64,000 nt of DNA from Mesorhizobium wenxiniae (lineage in GTDB: Bacteria; Pseudomonadota; Alphaproteobacteria; Rhizobiales; Rhizobiaceae): contig NZ_NPKH01000034.1 of the NCBI RefSeq assembly GCF_002284535.1, positions 62,001 to 126,000 on the forward strand, written 5' to 3'. Below, in pieces: positions 50,453-60,148 of this stretch. The notes below the pieces were generated by a model. That model was not told the origin of the DNA, did no database searches, and saw nothing but the letters and a program-made list of their open reading frames with translations. Both the position numbers and the translations under genes were made by a program. The number at the start of each line of letters is the position of its first letter. The stretch's first letter is position 1.

Positions 50453-51220
50453 TCAGCAGGCCGTGCCGAACCCGGCGAACTCGACCGGCTTGGTTTCCGG
50501 CACGTCGGGGCAGATTGCACGCAGCGTCTCCTGCGTCGTCCTGATGTCTGCAATCACCTCTTCGCGGGCGCGGGCAAAATCGCGATCCTTCAGTGCTGCG
50601 ATGATCGCAGTGTGCCGCCCGGACGGCTCCATCGTGCCGGCGCGCATCAAGGGCGCGACATGGTTGGACAACAACCGCATATAGGGGCCGAAGCGCAGCC
50701 ACAGCGTCTCGATCAACTGAAACAGCACGTCGGAGCCGGAGGCGCGGTAGATGGTGAAATGGAACTGCTGGTTCTTGGCGATCAGTTCGTAGATGCTGCC
50801 ATTGCGCCCGATCGCCTTCTGGTCGGCGGTGATCCTCTGCAATGTGGCTATCTCGGAAGCGGTCAGGCGCGGCGCCCCGAGCTCGGCCGCCAGCCCTTCG
50901 ACGGCGACGCGCGCCCGGCAGAGATCGTCGAGCCGCGCGCGGGTGACGACCGGCACGCAGGCCGAGCCGTTCTGCGATATCTCCAGCGCGTTCTCGGCGG
51001 CGAGCCGCCGCAAGGCCTCACGCACCGGCATGTTCGAGGTGCCGAAGGCTTCGGCCAGCGAGGCTATGGTCAGCACCTGGGCCGGATCGAAGCTGCCGAC
51101 CATCAGGGCATGCCGAAGCTGCTGGTAGACACCATCCTGGACGGTCACACGTCCCGATACCGGTTCAAATCCCAGAGCCACGGTTTCGCTGTTCTCCCGA
51201 CAGAAGCTATGTGCGGTCAT
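50453..51220 (-). CDS. GntR-family regulator (FadR/VanR type, FCD domain)
   Basis: 255 aa. Winged helix at residues ~25-90 (LTIASLAEAFGTSNMPVREA then LRRLAAENALEI) and a helical FCD ligand domain at ~100-235 (histidines of FHFTIYRASG and GRHTAIIAALKDRD probably bind a metal). Same orientation as the kynureninase-like/ABC set, which starts 171 bases downstream. Both its own upstream region and that of its neighbour carry the same TGATCA dyad, so it is autoregulated and controls the set. Confidence 0.88.
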   Translation of the reverse strand: MTAHSFCRENSETVALGFEPVSGRVTVQDGVYQQLRHALMVGSFDPAQVLTIASLAEAFGTSNMPVREALRRLAAENALEISQNGSACVPVVTRARLDDLCRARVAVEGLAAELGAPRLTASEIATLQRITADQKAIGRNGSIYELIAKNQQFHFTIYRASGSDVLFQLIETLWLRFGPYMRLLSNHVAPLMRAGTMEPSGRHTAIIAALKDRDFARAREEVIADIRTTQETLRAICPDVPETKPVEFAGFGTAC

Positions 51221-51239
51221 TGCCCAACCGAAGCAGGCA

Positions 51240-51256
51240 TGATCATCTGATCACAA
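51240..51256. promoter_or_regulatory. Second GntR-type operator, upstream of the gntR gene
   Basis: TGATCA (51240-51245), two bases, TGATCACAA (51248-51256). The right arm is identical to that of the operator at 50297-50316; the left arm is degenerate beyond the core. It lies 20 bases before the GntR start and 121 bases after the RidA stop on the same strand. Confidence 0.65.
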
Positions 51257-51376
51257 GACCGGCGTTAAGCCAAGCCGTCTGGGTGGCACGCTGGGGGCAA
51301 TCGCTCTCAGCCTCCACCTCTTCCGTGAAGAAACTGGGAGAAGACGGGCGCCAGCGTGTGGCTCTCCCTTCTCGCC

Positions 51377-51772
51377 TCAGTCCGGGATCACCGCCGTGGC
51401 CTGGATCTCCACCTTGGCGCGATCCTCGACCAGCGCCATCACCTGCATGGCGGCCATGGCTGGAAAATGTCGCCCGATGACCTCGCGATAGGCCTCGCCG
51501 ATCCCCTTGAGGTTGGCCAGATACTCGGCCTTGTCGGTAAAGTACCAGGTCATCGAGGTGATATGCTCAGGCTTGGCGCCGGCCTCGGTGAGCACCGCGA
51601 CGATGTTGGTAAGCGTCTGCCGCACCTGGCCGACAAAATCATCGGTTTCGAATTGGCCTTGCCCGGTCCAGCCGACCTGGCCGCCGATGAAGATCAGCTG
51701 CCCGCGCGCGGCGACGCCATTGGCGTAACCGATTGGTTTCGCCCAGCCTTCCGGCTGCAGGATGGTGTGCAT
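51377..51772 (-). CDS. ridA: RidA/YjgF-family imine deaminase
   Basis: 131 aa trimeric chorismate-mutase-like fold. RGQLIFIGGQVGWTGQG near residue 26, NIVAVLTEAGAKPEHITSMT near residue 60, and the closing VEIQATAVIPD are RidA marks; the arginine that binds the substrate carboxylate in canonical RidA is not obvious, so it may be a pathway-specific homologue. RidA-like proteins accompany 2-aminobenzoyl-CoA degradation genes, where an imine must be hydrolysed. ATG 51772 behind GGGAGG. Confidence 0.85.
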   Translation of the reverse strand: MHTILQPEGWAKPIGYANGVAARGQLIFIGGQVGWTGQGQFETDDFVGQVRQTLTNIVAVLTEAGAKPEHITSMTWYFTDKAEYLANLKGIGEAYREVIGRHFPAMAAMQVMALVEDRAKVEIQATAVIPD

Positions 51773-51856
51773 ATCAAGCCTCCCGATAGTCAAACCCGGT
51801 CGCAATGTTCAAAATCGAACCAGTCCAATCCGCAATTTTTCTTCGCTAGATCGGCC

Positions 51857-53005
<1,149 letters not shown>

Positions 53006-53036
53006 GGGAATGCCTCGTCCCGAACTGCACTCCACG

Positions 53037-53196
53037 GCGCCCCCATCTGTCCTGCCGGACATCTCCCCCCCAGGGGGGGAGATTGGCTGTCGCGGGCGCT
53101 TTCGCCGATTTCCAGCGTTGCAGAAAGGGGCGATGCAGTGGAACTGCCGATCTCCCCCCAAGTGGGGGAGATGTCCGGCAGGACAGAGGGGGGCGC
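53037..53196. repeat. Large inverted repeat with nested hairpins (type B element)
   Basis: Left arm 53037-53070 and right arm 53164-53196 are almost complementary (GCGCCCCC..TGTCCTGCCGGACATC). Inside each arm is another palindrome (CTCCCCCC/GGGGGGAG near 53063-53082; ATCTCCCCC/GGGGGAGAT near 53150-53172), leaving about 70 single-copy bases. The arms share their core with the 41-bp palindrome at 8643-8683. It separates the acyl-CoA dehydrogenase gene from the enoyl-CoA hydratase gene. Confidence 0.8.
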
Positions 53197-53238
53197 TGTC
53201 CCGCCAATCTGTCCGTTCTTATGGATGCAGCTCTCATC

Positions 53239-54051
53239 CTAATTGCCCTCGAACACCGGCTTCTGCTTGGCGACGAAAGCCGAGTACGCCCGCTTGAAAT
53301 CGCCGGTCTGCATGCAGATCGCCTGCGCCTGCGCTTCCGCCTCGATCGCCTGGTCGAGGCCCATCGACCATTCCTGGTTCAACTGCGTCTTGGTGATGCA
53401 GTGGGCGAAGGTCGGGCCGGAAACGATGCGCGTAGCCATGTCGAGCGCGTCGGCTTCAAGCGCCGCCGCATCGACCAGCCGGTTGTAGAAACCCCAGCGC
53501 TCGCCCTCCTCGGCACTCATCGTCCGGCCGGTGTAAAGCAGCTCGGCGGCGCGGCCCTGGCCGATAATACGCGGCAGGATCGCGCAGGCGCCCATGTCGC
53601 AGCCGGCAAGACCGACACGCGTGAACAGGAACGCGGTCTTGGCCTCAGGCGTGGCGATGCGGATGTCGGACGCCATGGCGATGATGGCACCGGCGCCCAC
53701 CGCCGCGCCGTCGACCGCCGCAATGATCGGCTTGCCGCAATTGAGCATCGCCTTGACGAAATCGCCGGTCATTCGGGTGAAGGCGAGCAATGCCTTCATG
53801 TCCATCTTCACCAGCGGGCCGATGATGTCGTGAACATCGCCGCCGGAGCAGAAATTGCCGCCATTGGGCAGGAACACCACCGCATCGACGTCGTCGGCAT
53901 AGACGAGGTCGCGAAAAGTATCGCGCAGCTCGGCATAGCTTTCGAAGGTCAGCGGGTTCTTGCGCTCCGGGCGGTCGAGCCGGATATTTGCGATCTTGCC
54001 TTCGACCTGCCAGAGGAAATGCTTCGGCTTGCGGCCGGCCATCTTTGTCAT
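53239..54051 (-). CDS. Enoyl-CoA hydratase/isomerase family protein
   Basis: 270 aa crotonase fold. Oxyanion-hole blocks VVFLPNGGNFCSGGDVHDI and KPIIAAVDGAAVGAGAIIAM; the ATPEAKTAFLFTRVGLAGCD stretch is typical of the aromatic-CoA subgroup. ATG 54051 overlaps the marR stop by four bases. Hydrates the alpha,beta-unsaturated CoA ester or opens the ring after the monooxygenase/reductase step; which of these is inference. Confidence 0.9.
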   Translation of the reverse strand: MTKMAGRKPKHFLWQVEGKIANIRLDRPERKNPLTFESYAELRDTFRDLVYADDVDAVVFLPNGGNFCSGGDVHDIIGPLVKMDMKALLAFTRMTGDFVKAMLNCGKPIIAAVDGAAVGAGAIIAMASDIRIATPEAKTAFLFTRVGLAGCDMGACAILPRIIGQGRAAELLYTGRTMSAEEGERWGFYNRLVDAAALEADALDMATRIVSGPTFAHCITKTQLNQEWSMGLDQAIEAEAQAQAICMQTGDFKRAYSAFVAKQKPVFEGN

Positions 54052-54518
54052 TCCCGTCCCTCCCAATTGCTGCGGAAGGAATTCAGCATGCCGGTCAGCC
54101 GGCGCGCCTCGTCCTCGCTCACGTTGCCCAGCAGCTCGCCGATCCAGCTTTCATGCGCGGCGGCAATCACAGCGAAAGCCTTCGAACCTTCCTCCGTCAA
54201 CCGCACCATCGAGGTGCGGCGGTCGCCATTGCGCCGGGCGCGGGTAACCAGCCCTTCCGAAACCAGCCGGTCGACGATCCCGGTCACATTGCCGTTGGAC
54301 ACCAGCAGGAAGCGAGACAGGTCGCTCATCAACATGCCTTCCGGCGCGCGGTAGAGTGCCGCCATCACGTCGAAGCGCGGCAGCGTCGTGTTGAATTCCT
54401 GCCGCAGGCGCTCGCGCAGCTCGGCCTCGATGCTGCGCGAGGCGCGCAGCAGCCGCACCCACAGCCGCAGCCGATCCTTGCCGGGTCCGGACGGCGCGGG
54501 CAGGGGACCGGCTACCAT
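54048..54518 (-). CDS. MarR-family regulator
   Basis: 156 aa. Winged helix from about residue 40 to 110 (FNTTLPRFDVMAALYRAPEG, LSRFLLVSNGNVTGIVDRL, RNGDRRTSMVRLTEEG). Start ATG 54518 overlaps the SDR stop. Embedded in the catabolic operon it controls; MarR proteins in aromatic pathways often sense the CoA thioester. A TTCAAGCTTGAA palindrome upstream of the operon (57631-57642) is the probable operator. Confidence 0.87.
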   Translation of the reverse strand: MVAGPLPAPSGPGKDRLRLWVRLLRASRSIEAELRERLRQEFNTTLPRFDVMAALYRAPEGMLMSDLSRFLLVSNGNVTGIVDRLVSEGLVTRARRNGDRRTSMVRLTEEGSKAFAVIAAAHESWIGELLGNVSEDEARRLTGMLNSFRSNWEGRE

Positions 54519-55285
54519 GTCTCGCCTCCCGAGATCGAAATCGTCTGTCCGGTGATCGATTGGGCAGCATCGCCGCACAGCCACAGCACCGCGGCTGCAA
54601 TTTCTTCCGGCTGGATGAAGCGGCCTTGCGGGTTGGTCGAGGCAAGGCTCGTCCGTGCTTCTTCGGCCGAGCGGCCGGTCTTTTCGACGATTCGCTGGAT
54701 GGATTCCTCGAGCATGTCGGTTTCGATGAAGCCCGGGCAGACGGCGTTGACCGTCACCCCGGATTTGGCCGTCTCGACCGCTAGTGCGCGCATCAGGCCG
54801 ACGACGCCATGCTTGGCGGCAACGTAGGCGGCGACATACGGGTAGCCTTTTAGCCCGGCCGTTGAAGCAACGAAGATGATCCTGCCAATCTTCCGCGCGA
54901 CCATGCCGGCCAGCACCGGTTTCACCGTCAGGAACGCGCCGGTCAGGTTGACGTCGAGCGTGCGCTGCCAGTCCGCAAGCGAGGTCCGCGGTGCTGGCGC
55001 GCTGCCGGACATGCCGGCATTGGCGACGACGATATCGATCGGCCCGCGCGCCGCCTCGGCCTGGCTGTAGAGCGACGCCATCGCCGCCTCATTGGTGACG
55101 TCGGCGGCGATGCCGAAAATGCGGTCGTTTTCCCTGGCGACCTCGGCCAGCGCTGCCTCGCGCCGGCCGCAGATGGTGACATCGATGCCGGCATCGGCGA
55201 GCGCCAGCGCGATGGCGCGGCCGACGCCGGAGCCGCCGCCGGTGACCAGCGCATGCCGTCCCGCCATCGTTTCAACGACGCTCAT
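54512..55285 (-). CDS. Short-chain dehydrogenase/reductase
   Basis: 257 aa classical SDR. Cofactor motif ALVTGGGSGVGRAIALALAD, NAG at VVANAGMSGS, catalytic Ser-Tyr-Lys in VASTAGLKGYPYVAAYVAAK (Tyr and Lys four apart), and the ending GQTISISGGETW. Probably the 3-hydroxyacyl-CoA or ring-alcohol dehydrogenase of the pathway. Overlaps the upstream gene by four bases and marR by seven. Confidence 0.9.
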   Translation of the reverse strand: MSVVETMAGRHALVTGGGSGVGRAIALALADAGIDVTICGRREAALAEVARENDRIFGIAADVTNEAAMASLYSQAEAARGPIDIVVANAGMSGSAPAPRTSLADWQRTLDVNLTGAFLTVKPVLAGMVARKIGRIIFVASTAGLKGYPYVAAYVAAKHGVVGLMRALAVETAKSGVTVNAVCPGFIETDMLEESIQRIVEKTGRSAEEARTSLASTNPQGRFIQPEEIAAAVLWLCGDAAQSITGQTISISGGETW

Positions 55286-57576
55286 ACCTTCAGCCCCGCT
55301 GCCGCGTCGCGTTCGGCCAGCCGGTAGATCTGGTCGCGGCCAGGCAGATAGGGATCCGGCCATTTGACGCCGCGGTCGCCGAGCGTGACGGCCGCATGCA
55401 ACGTCCAGTAGGGGTCGGCGAGATGCGGTCGTGCCATCGCGACCAGGTCGGCCCGGCCGGCCATCAGGATCGAATTGACATGGTCCGGTTCGTAGATGTT
55501 GCCGACCGCCATGGTCGCCATGCCGACCTCGTTGCGGATGCGGTCGGAAAACGGCGTCTGGAACATACGGCCATACACCGGCCTTGCCTCGGCGGAAGTC
55601 TGGCCGGCCGACACGTCGCAGATGTCGACGCCGGCCTCATGCAGCAGCCGCGCGATTTCGACCGCATCGGCCGGTGTCACGCCTTCGATGCCGACCCAGT
55701 CATTGGCCGAGATGCGTATTGAAACAGGCTTTTCATCAGGCCAGGCGGCGCGCACGGCATGGAAAATTTCGAGCGGGTAGCGCATGCGGTTTTCGAGCGA
55801 GCCGCCATAGGCGTCCGTGCGCCGGTTAGTCAGCGGTGTGATGAAGGAGGACAGGAGATAGCCGTGCGCGGCGTGGATTTCGAGCATATCGAAGCCGCAG
55901 CGTTCAGCCATCTCGGCCGAAGCGACGAATTGATCGCGCACCAAATCCATGTCGGCGCGGTCCATCGCCTTCGGCAGCTGATTCTCAGGCGACCATGCCA
56001 CCGCCGACGCCGCCATGACAGGCCAGTTGCCTGATGTCAGTGGCACGTCGGTTCCTTGCCAGCCGAGCCGGGTCGAACCCTTGGCGCCGGAATGGCCGAT
56101 CTGCGCGCAGATCTTCGCCTCGGTCTCGGTGTGGACGAAATCAACAAGCCGCTTCCAGGCGACTTCGTGCTCGGGCGCGTAAAAGCCGGTACAGCCAGGC
56201 GTGATGCGGCCTTCGGGGCTGACGCAAGTCATCTCGATGTAGAGCAGGCCGGCGCCACCCTTGGCCCGTTCGGCATAGTGGGCGAAGTGCCAGTCGGTCG
56301 GGCAGCCGTCGACGGCCTTGTACTGCGCCATCGGCGAAACGACGATGCGGTTCTGCAGCGCCATATCGCGCAGCCGGAACGGTGCGAACATCGGCGCGCG
56401 ACGAAGACTGTTGCCGCCGGCGCCGGCCTGGCGCTGGAACCATTCTTCGGCGCCGGCCAGCCACTCGGCATCGCGCAGCCGCAAATTCTCGTGGCTGATG
56501 CGCTGCGAGCGCGTCAGCAGCGAATAATTGAACTGCACCGGATCGAGGCCGAGATAGCGCTCGACCTCCTCGAACCATTCGAGCGAGTTGCGCGCCGCCG
56601 ACTGCAGCTTCAGCACTTCGGTGCGGCGGGCGTCTTCATATTTGCGAAACGCCGCCTCGAGGCCGGGCTCGGAATCAACATAGTCGGCTAGCGCAACCGC
56701 GCTTTCCAGCGCCAACTTGGTGCCGGAGCCGATCGAGAAATGCGCTGATGCCGCTGCGTCGCCCATCAGCGCCAAATTCTTGTAGGACCAGCGCTCGCAC
56801 AGCACGCGCGGAAAATTGATCCAAGCCGAACCTCTGATGTGGTTGGCGTTGGTCATTAGCGAATGGCCAGCGAGATGCCTGGCGAAGATCTGTTCGCAGA
56901 CGACGATCGATTCCTGCTGCGACATCGTGCCGAAGCCGAAGCGCCCCCAGGTCTGCTCGCTGCATTCGACGATGAAGGTCGCGGTGTCTTTGTCGAACTG
57001 GTAGGCATGCGCCCACACCCAGCCATGCTCCGTCTTCTCGAAGATGAAGGTGAAGGCATCGTCGAACTTCTGCTGGGTGCCAAGCCAGACGAACTTGCAT
57101 TTGCGGGTGTCGATATCGGCCTTGAACACGTCGACGAATGCGCTCCGTGCCTTCGAATTCAAGCCGTCGGCGGCGACCACCAGATCGTGGCTCTCCATGT
57201 AGGGTTTGGGGTCGGCGATATCGGTCTCGAAGACCAGCTTTACGCCGAGCTCGCGGGCCCGCCGCTGCAGCAAGGTGAGCAGCCGCTTGCGGCCGATGCC
57301 GCAGAAGCCATGGCCGGTCGAGACCGTTCGCACCCCATCATGGATGACGGCGATGTCGTCCCAATAGGCGAAATGCTTCCTGATCCAGACGGCACTGACC
57401 GGATCGTTCCTGGTCAGATTGTCGAGCGTTTCGGCCGACAGTACGACGCCCCAGCCGAATGTGTCGTCGGCGCGGTTGCGCTCGAACACGGTCACTTCGT
57501 GCGCGGCGTCCCTGAGCTTCATCGAAATGGCAAAGTAGAGGCCGGCTGGTCCGCCGCCGAGAACCGCAACCTTCAT
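55282..57576 (-). CDS. Fused flavin monooxygenase/old-yellow-enzyme (2-aminobenzoyl-CoA monooxygenase/reductase or salicylyl-CoA 5-hydroxylase type)
   Basis: 764 aa. Residues 1-~380 are an FAD aromatic hydroxylase (VAVLGGGPAGLYFAISMKL; DG-type motif DLVVAADGLNSKAR; YKNLALMGDAAASAHFSIGS). Residues ~395-760 are an old-yellow-enzyme FMN/NADPH reductase (MAPFRLRDMALQNRIVVSPM in part, IQIGHSGAKGS-like AQIGHSGAKGSTRLGW, and IHAAHGYLLSSFITPLTNRR). This fusion is known for 2-aminobenzoyl-CoA monooxygenase/reductase and is otherwise annotated as salicylyl-CoA 5-hydroxylase. It hydroxylates and then reduces the ring of an aromatic CoA ester. First gene of the leftward operon; no matching aryl-CoA ligase is in the window. 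ATG 57576. Confidence 0.88.
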   Translation of the reverse strand: MKVAVLGGGPAGLYFAISMKLRDAAHEVTVFERNRADDTFGWGVVLSAETLDNLTRNDPVSAVWIRKHFAYWDDIAVIHDGVRTVSTGHGFCGIGRKRLLTLLQRRARELGVKLVFETDIADPKPYMESHDLVVAADGLNSKARSAFVDVFKADIDTRKCKFVWLGTQQKFDDAFTFIFEKTEHGWVWAHAYQFDKDTATFIVECSEQTWGRFGFGTMSQQESIVVCEQIFARHLAGHSLMTNANHIRGSAWINFPRVLCERWSYKNLALMGDAAASAHFSIGSGTKLALESAVALADYVDSEPGLEAAFRKYEDARRTEVLKLQSAARNSLEWFEEVERYLGLDPVQFNYSLLTRSQRISHENLRLRDAEWLAGAEEWFQRQAGAGGNSLRRAPMFAPFRLRDMALQNRIVVSPMAQYKAVDGCPTDWHFAHYAERAKGGAGLLYIEMTCVSPEGRITPGCTGFYAPEHEVAWKRLVDFVHTETEAKICAQIGHSGAKGSTRLGWQGTDVPLTSGNWPVMAASAVAWSPENQLPKAMDRADMDLVRDQFVASAEMAERCGFDMLEIHAAHGYLLSSFITPLTNRRTDAYGGSLENRMRYPLEIFHAVRAAWPDEKPVSIRISANDWVGIEGVTPADAVEIARLLHEAGVDICDVSAGQTSAEARPVYGRMFQTPFSDRIRNEVGMATMAVGNIYEPDHVNSILMAGRADLVAMARPHLADPYWTLHAAVTLGDRGVKWPDPYLPGRDQIYRLAERDAAAGLKV

Positions 57577-57630
57577 CTGTGCGATCTCCTCTCGCTTCCT
57601 ATCTTCAGTATCGCGCCTGAATTATATTAT

Positions 57631-57642
57631 TTCAAGCTTGAA
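57631..57642. promoter_or_regulatory. Candidate MarR operator upstream of the aromatic-CoA operon
   Basis: TTCAAGCTTGAA, a perfect 12-base palindrome within an AT-rich stretch (ATTATATTATTTCAAGC...), 55-66 bases before the monooxygenase start. Its size and symmetry suit a MarR dimer, and the operon encodes one. Confidence 0.6.
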
Positions 57643-57719
57643 GTTTCATAATTGAAGCGATTCGTCTCAGGTGCCTATGGCGTGCTTGCGGTCAGACCCG
57701 CAAGCACGCGCCTGCCGGA

Positions 57720-58331
57720 TCATTTTTCCGGGGTCTTCGGGCTCCACAGCACCGTCTCTGCGTCCTTTTCATAGGCCATGCCGTTGGGATAGCTGATCGC
57801 TTCCAGCTGCAGGCCCCAGGGCGCCTGGAAATAAAGGATGCTCTGGCCGGCCGCCGGCCCTTCGGTAACCGGCAGCGGCCCCATACGCGTCTTGACGCCC
57901 TTTTCATCGAAATAGGCTTTCGCGGCAGCGATATCGTCGACATAGAAGGCGATGTGGAAGCCGCCAATGTCGCTGTTGCGGGCCTGAAGGTCTCTCTGGT
58001 CGGGCGCGGTATATTTGAACAGCTCGATATTCGACCCGTAGCCGCAGCGAACCAGGGTGATCTCCTCGATCACCGCCTTGGGGTCGACTCCCAGCAGATC
58101 CTGCATGAACGTCCCCTTATCATCGGCGAACGGCCCGAAGGACATCGCCTTCTTGCAGCCGACGACCTCGGTGAAGAAGTCGACGGCCTGCTTCATGTCG
58201 GGGACTGTAACCCCGGTGTGATCATGCCCGCGCATGCCAGGAATGGAATCGGCTGAGGCTGTGCTGATCGTTCCACCGATGGTGCCCAGGACGGCGGCCG
58301 CAAGCGTTGCAGTTAGGAGCGCATTTTTCAT
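57720..58331 (-). CDS. Exported VOC-fold (glyoxalase-like) protein
   Basis: 203 aa. Signal peptide KNALLTATLAAAVLGTIGGT ending near ASADS, then a VOC module: GHDHTGVTVPDMKQAVDFFT, and QSILYFQAPWGLQLEAISYP. The first His of GHDHTG, and E of LEAISY, may be metal ligands. VOC proteins are usually cytosolic, so export is unusual. ATG 58331; longer in-frame starts lead only to low-complexity sequence. It lies just upstream of the aromatic-CoA operon on the same strand but across its promoter, so it is probably a separate unit. Confidence 0.82.
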   Translation of the reverse strand: MKNALLTATLAAAVLGTIGGTISTASADSIPGMRGHDHTGVTVPDMKQAVDFFTEVVGCKKAMSFGPFADDKGTFMQDLLGVDPKAVIEEITLVRCGYGSNIELFKYTAPDQRDLQARNSDIGGFHIAFYVDDIAAAKAYFDEKGVKTRMGPLPVTEGPAAGQSILYFQAPWGLQLEAISYPNGMAYEKDAETVLWSPKTPEK

Positions 58332-58437
58332 CTCAGTTATCCTCTCGCGGGACATGGGTGACTTGCCGGGCGCACGCCCGAGGCCCGCTCTTCGGCGTGC
58401 GAATGAGATGTGCTGTGAATGATCGTTGCGACCGATG

Positions 58438-59268
58438 TCATGCCGGCGCCTTCGCCCCAGGCAGCAGCCAGCCGTCATCGATCTCGGGCAGCGGGATGGC
58501 TGCGAGAAGATCGCGCGTGTAGGCCTGCCGCGGGTTCGCGAACAAAGCGTCGGTGGCGCTTGCCTCGACAATCACGCCTTCGCGCATGACGATCACTTGC
58601 CGGCAAAGCCGCCGGATTACCGACAGGTCGTGGCTGATGAAGGCGACGGTCAGGCCCATTTCGGCCGCCAGCCGTTCCAGCAGCGTCAGGATCTGTGCCT
58701 GGGTCGACACGTCGAGGCCGGAGACGATCTCGTCGGCCAGCACGAATTTCGGCGACAGCGCCAGCGCCCGGGCAATGCCGACGCGCTGGCGTTGGCCGCC
58801 CGACAGCTGGTGACGATAGCGGCTGGCGAAACTTAGCGGCAGGCCGACGCGCTGCAGCGCCTCCGCGACACGATCCTTGAGATTGTCGCCAAACCCGTTT
58901 TGCCTGAGTGGGGCGGCGATAATGCTGAAGATGGTGCGGCGCGGATTAAGCGACGACATCGGATCCTGGAAGATCATCTGCAGGTTGCGGCGCAGCGGCC
59001 TGAGCTCCGCCTCCGGCAGATGCGTGATATCGCGGCCGTCGAAGATGATGCTGCCGGCGCTCGGCTCCAGGAGGCGCACCAAAGCGCGACCGAGCGTCGA
59101 TTTGCCGGATCCGGATTCGCCGACGATGCCGGTCACCGATCCCCTGGGCAGCTCGAAATCGAGCCCTTTGAGGATCTCGGCCATCGGCGCCCGGCCGATC
59201 AGTGGTTTGCGCGTCATGTCCGGCAACGCGACCTTCAGCTCGCGCACGGAAAACAGCGGATCAGCCAT
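58438..59268 (-). CDS. Peptide/nickel-type ABC importer ATPase (DppF-like)
   Basis: 276 aa. Walker A GESGSGKST, Q-loop LQMIFQDPMSSLNPRRTIFS, signature LSGGQRQRVGIARAL, Walker B FVLADEIVSGLD (A-D-E-I in place of the usual DEP), H-loop FISHDLSVIRRL. Second ATPase of the operon 58438-63590; overlaps the first by eight bases. Cargo not determinable. Confidence 0.9.
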   Translation of the reverse strand: MADPLFSVRELKVALPDMTRKPLIGRAPMAEILKGLDFELPRGSVTGIVGESGSGKSTLGRALVRLLEPSAGSIIFDGRDITHLPEAELRPLRRNLQMIFQDPMSSLNPRRTIFSIIAAPLRQNGFGDNLKDRVAEALQRVGLPLSFASRYRHQLSGGQRQRVGIARALALSPKFVLADEIVSGLDVSTQAQILTLLERLAAEMGLTVAFISHDLSVIRRLCRQVIVMREGVIVEASATDALFANPRQAYTRDLLAAIPLPEIDDGWLLPGAKAPA

Positions 59269-60148
59269 GCGGTCGCCTCCAGGCCTGGTCGGCAGCGGCG
59301 ATCTCCGAGGCCAGCCCGGCCAATACCGCCTCGTCCACCGGTTTCAGCGAGGCGAACGGATCGGTGTAGCGCGGTGTTGCCGCCATCAACGCTCGCGTGT
59401 AGGGGTGCTGCGGAGCCGCGAACAGCGCCGCCGTCTCGGTCTCCTCCACCACCTTGCCGGCATAGAGGACCGACACTTTCTGGCTGATCTTGGCGACGAC
59501 GCCGAGATCATGGGTGACGAACAGGATCGCCGTGCCGTGCTCGCGCTGCAATTGCGCGATCAGCCGCAAAATCTGCTTCTGCACGGTTACGTCTAGCGCC
59601 GTGGTCGGCTCGTCGGCGACGATCAACCTTGGTTCGGCGGCGAAGGCTGCGGCGATCAGCACGCGCTGGCGCATGCCGCCGGAAAGCTCGTGCGAATAGC
59701 ATTTGAGGACGCGGTCCGGGTCGCGGATCTGTACCGCGTCGAGCAATTGGCGGATGCGGGCGTCGGCTCGCGGCCCACTCCATCCGAGGATGCGCACCAG
59801 CCGGTCGGTCATCTGCGGACCGATGCGGCGCGACGGATTGAGCGCGGTCAGCGGGTCTTGAGGGATCAGTGCGGTGCGCGCTCCGATCAGCGTGCGCCTC
59901 GCCTTTGGCTGAAGCCGGCCGAGGTCCTCGCCCTCGAGCAGCATATCGCCTTCGACGACGCGCACGCTGGGTGGCAGCACGCCGAGTACCGCCTTGCCGA
60001 TCATCGTCTTGCCGGCGCCGCTCTCGCCGACCAGCGCGCGAACTTCGCCCGGTTGAACGGAGAGCGACACCGACCTCAGCACGCGCGCGCCATTCGGCAG
60101 CACGGCGCTCAACGACTGAATGTCGAGGCAAGGTCTCGTGGCGTTCAT
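59261..60148 (-). CDS. Peptide/nickel-type ABC importer ATPase (DppD-like)
   Basis: 295 aa from ATG 60148. Walker A GESGAGKT near residue 42, signature LSGGMRQRVLIAAAF, Walker B LIVADEPTTALD, H-loop FVTHDLGVVAKI. The frame is open much further upstream, but that part lies antisense/out of frame in the permease gene and is arginine-rich. Overlaps the permease stop by four bases. Confidence 0.9.
   Translation of the reverse strand: MNATRPCLDIQSLSAVLPNGARVLRSVSLSVQPGEVRALVGESGAGKTMIGKAVLGVLPPSVRVVEGDMLLEGEDLGRLQPKARRTLIGARTALIPQDPLTALNPSRRIGPQMTDRLVRILGWSGPRADARIRQLLDAVQIRDPDRVLKCYSHELSGGMRQRVLIAAAFAAEPRLIVADEPTTALDVTVQKQILRLIAQLQREHGTAILFVTHDLGVVAKISQKVSVLYAGKVVEETETAALFAAPQHPYTRALMAATPRYTDPFASLKPVDEAVLAGLASEIAAADQAWRRPHG

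Noticed and set aside
53006..53161. N-terminal extension of the acyl-CoA dehydrogenase
   Set aside because: The extended frame translates the inverted repeat (SPPGGEMSGRT-like peptide), which is a known artefact of these repeats; the family start lies at 53005.
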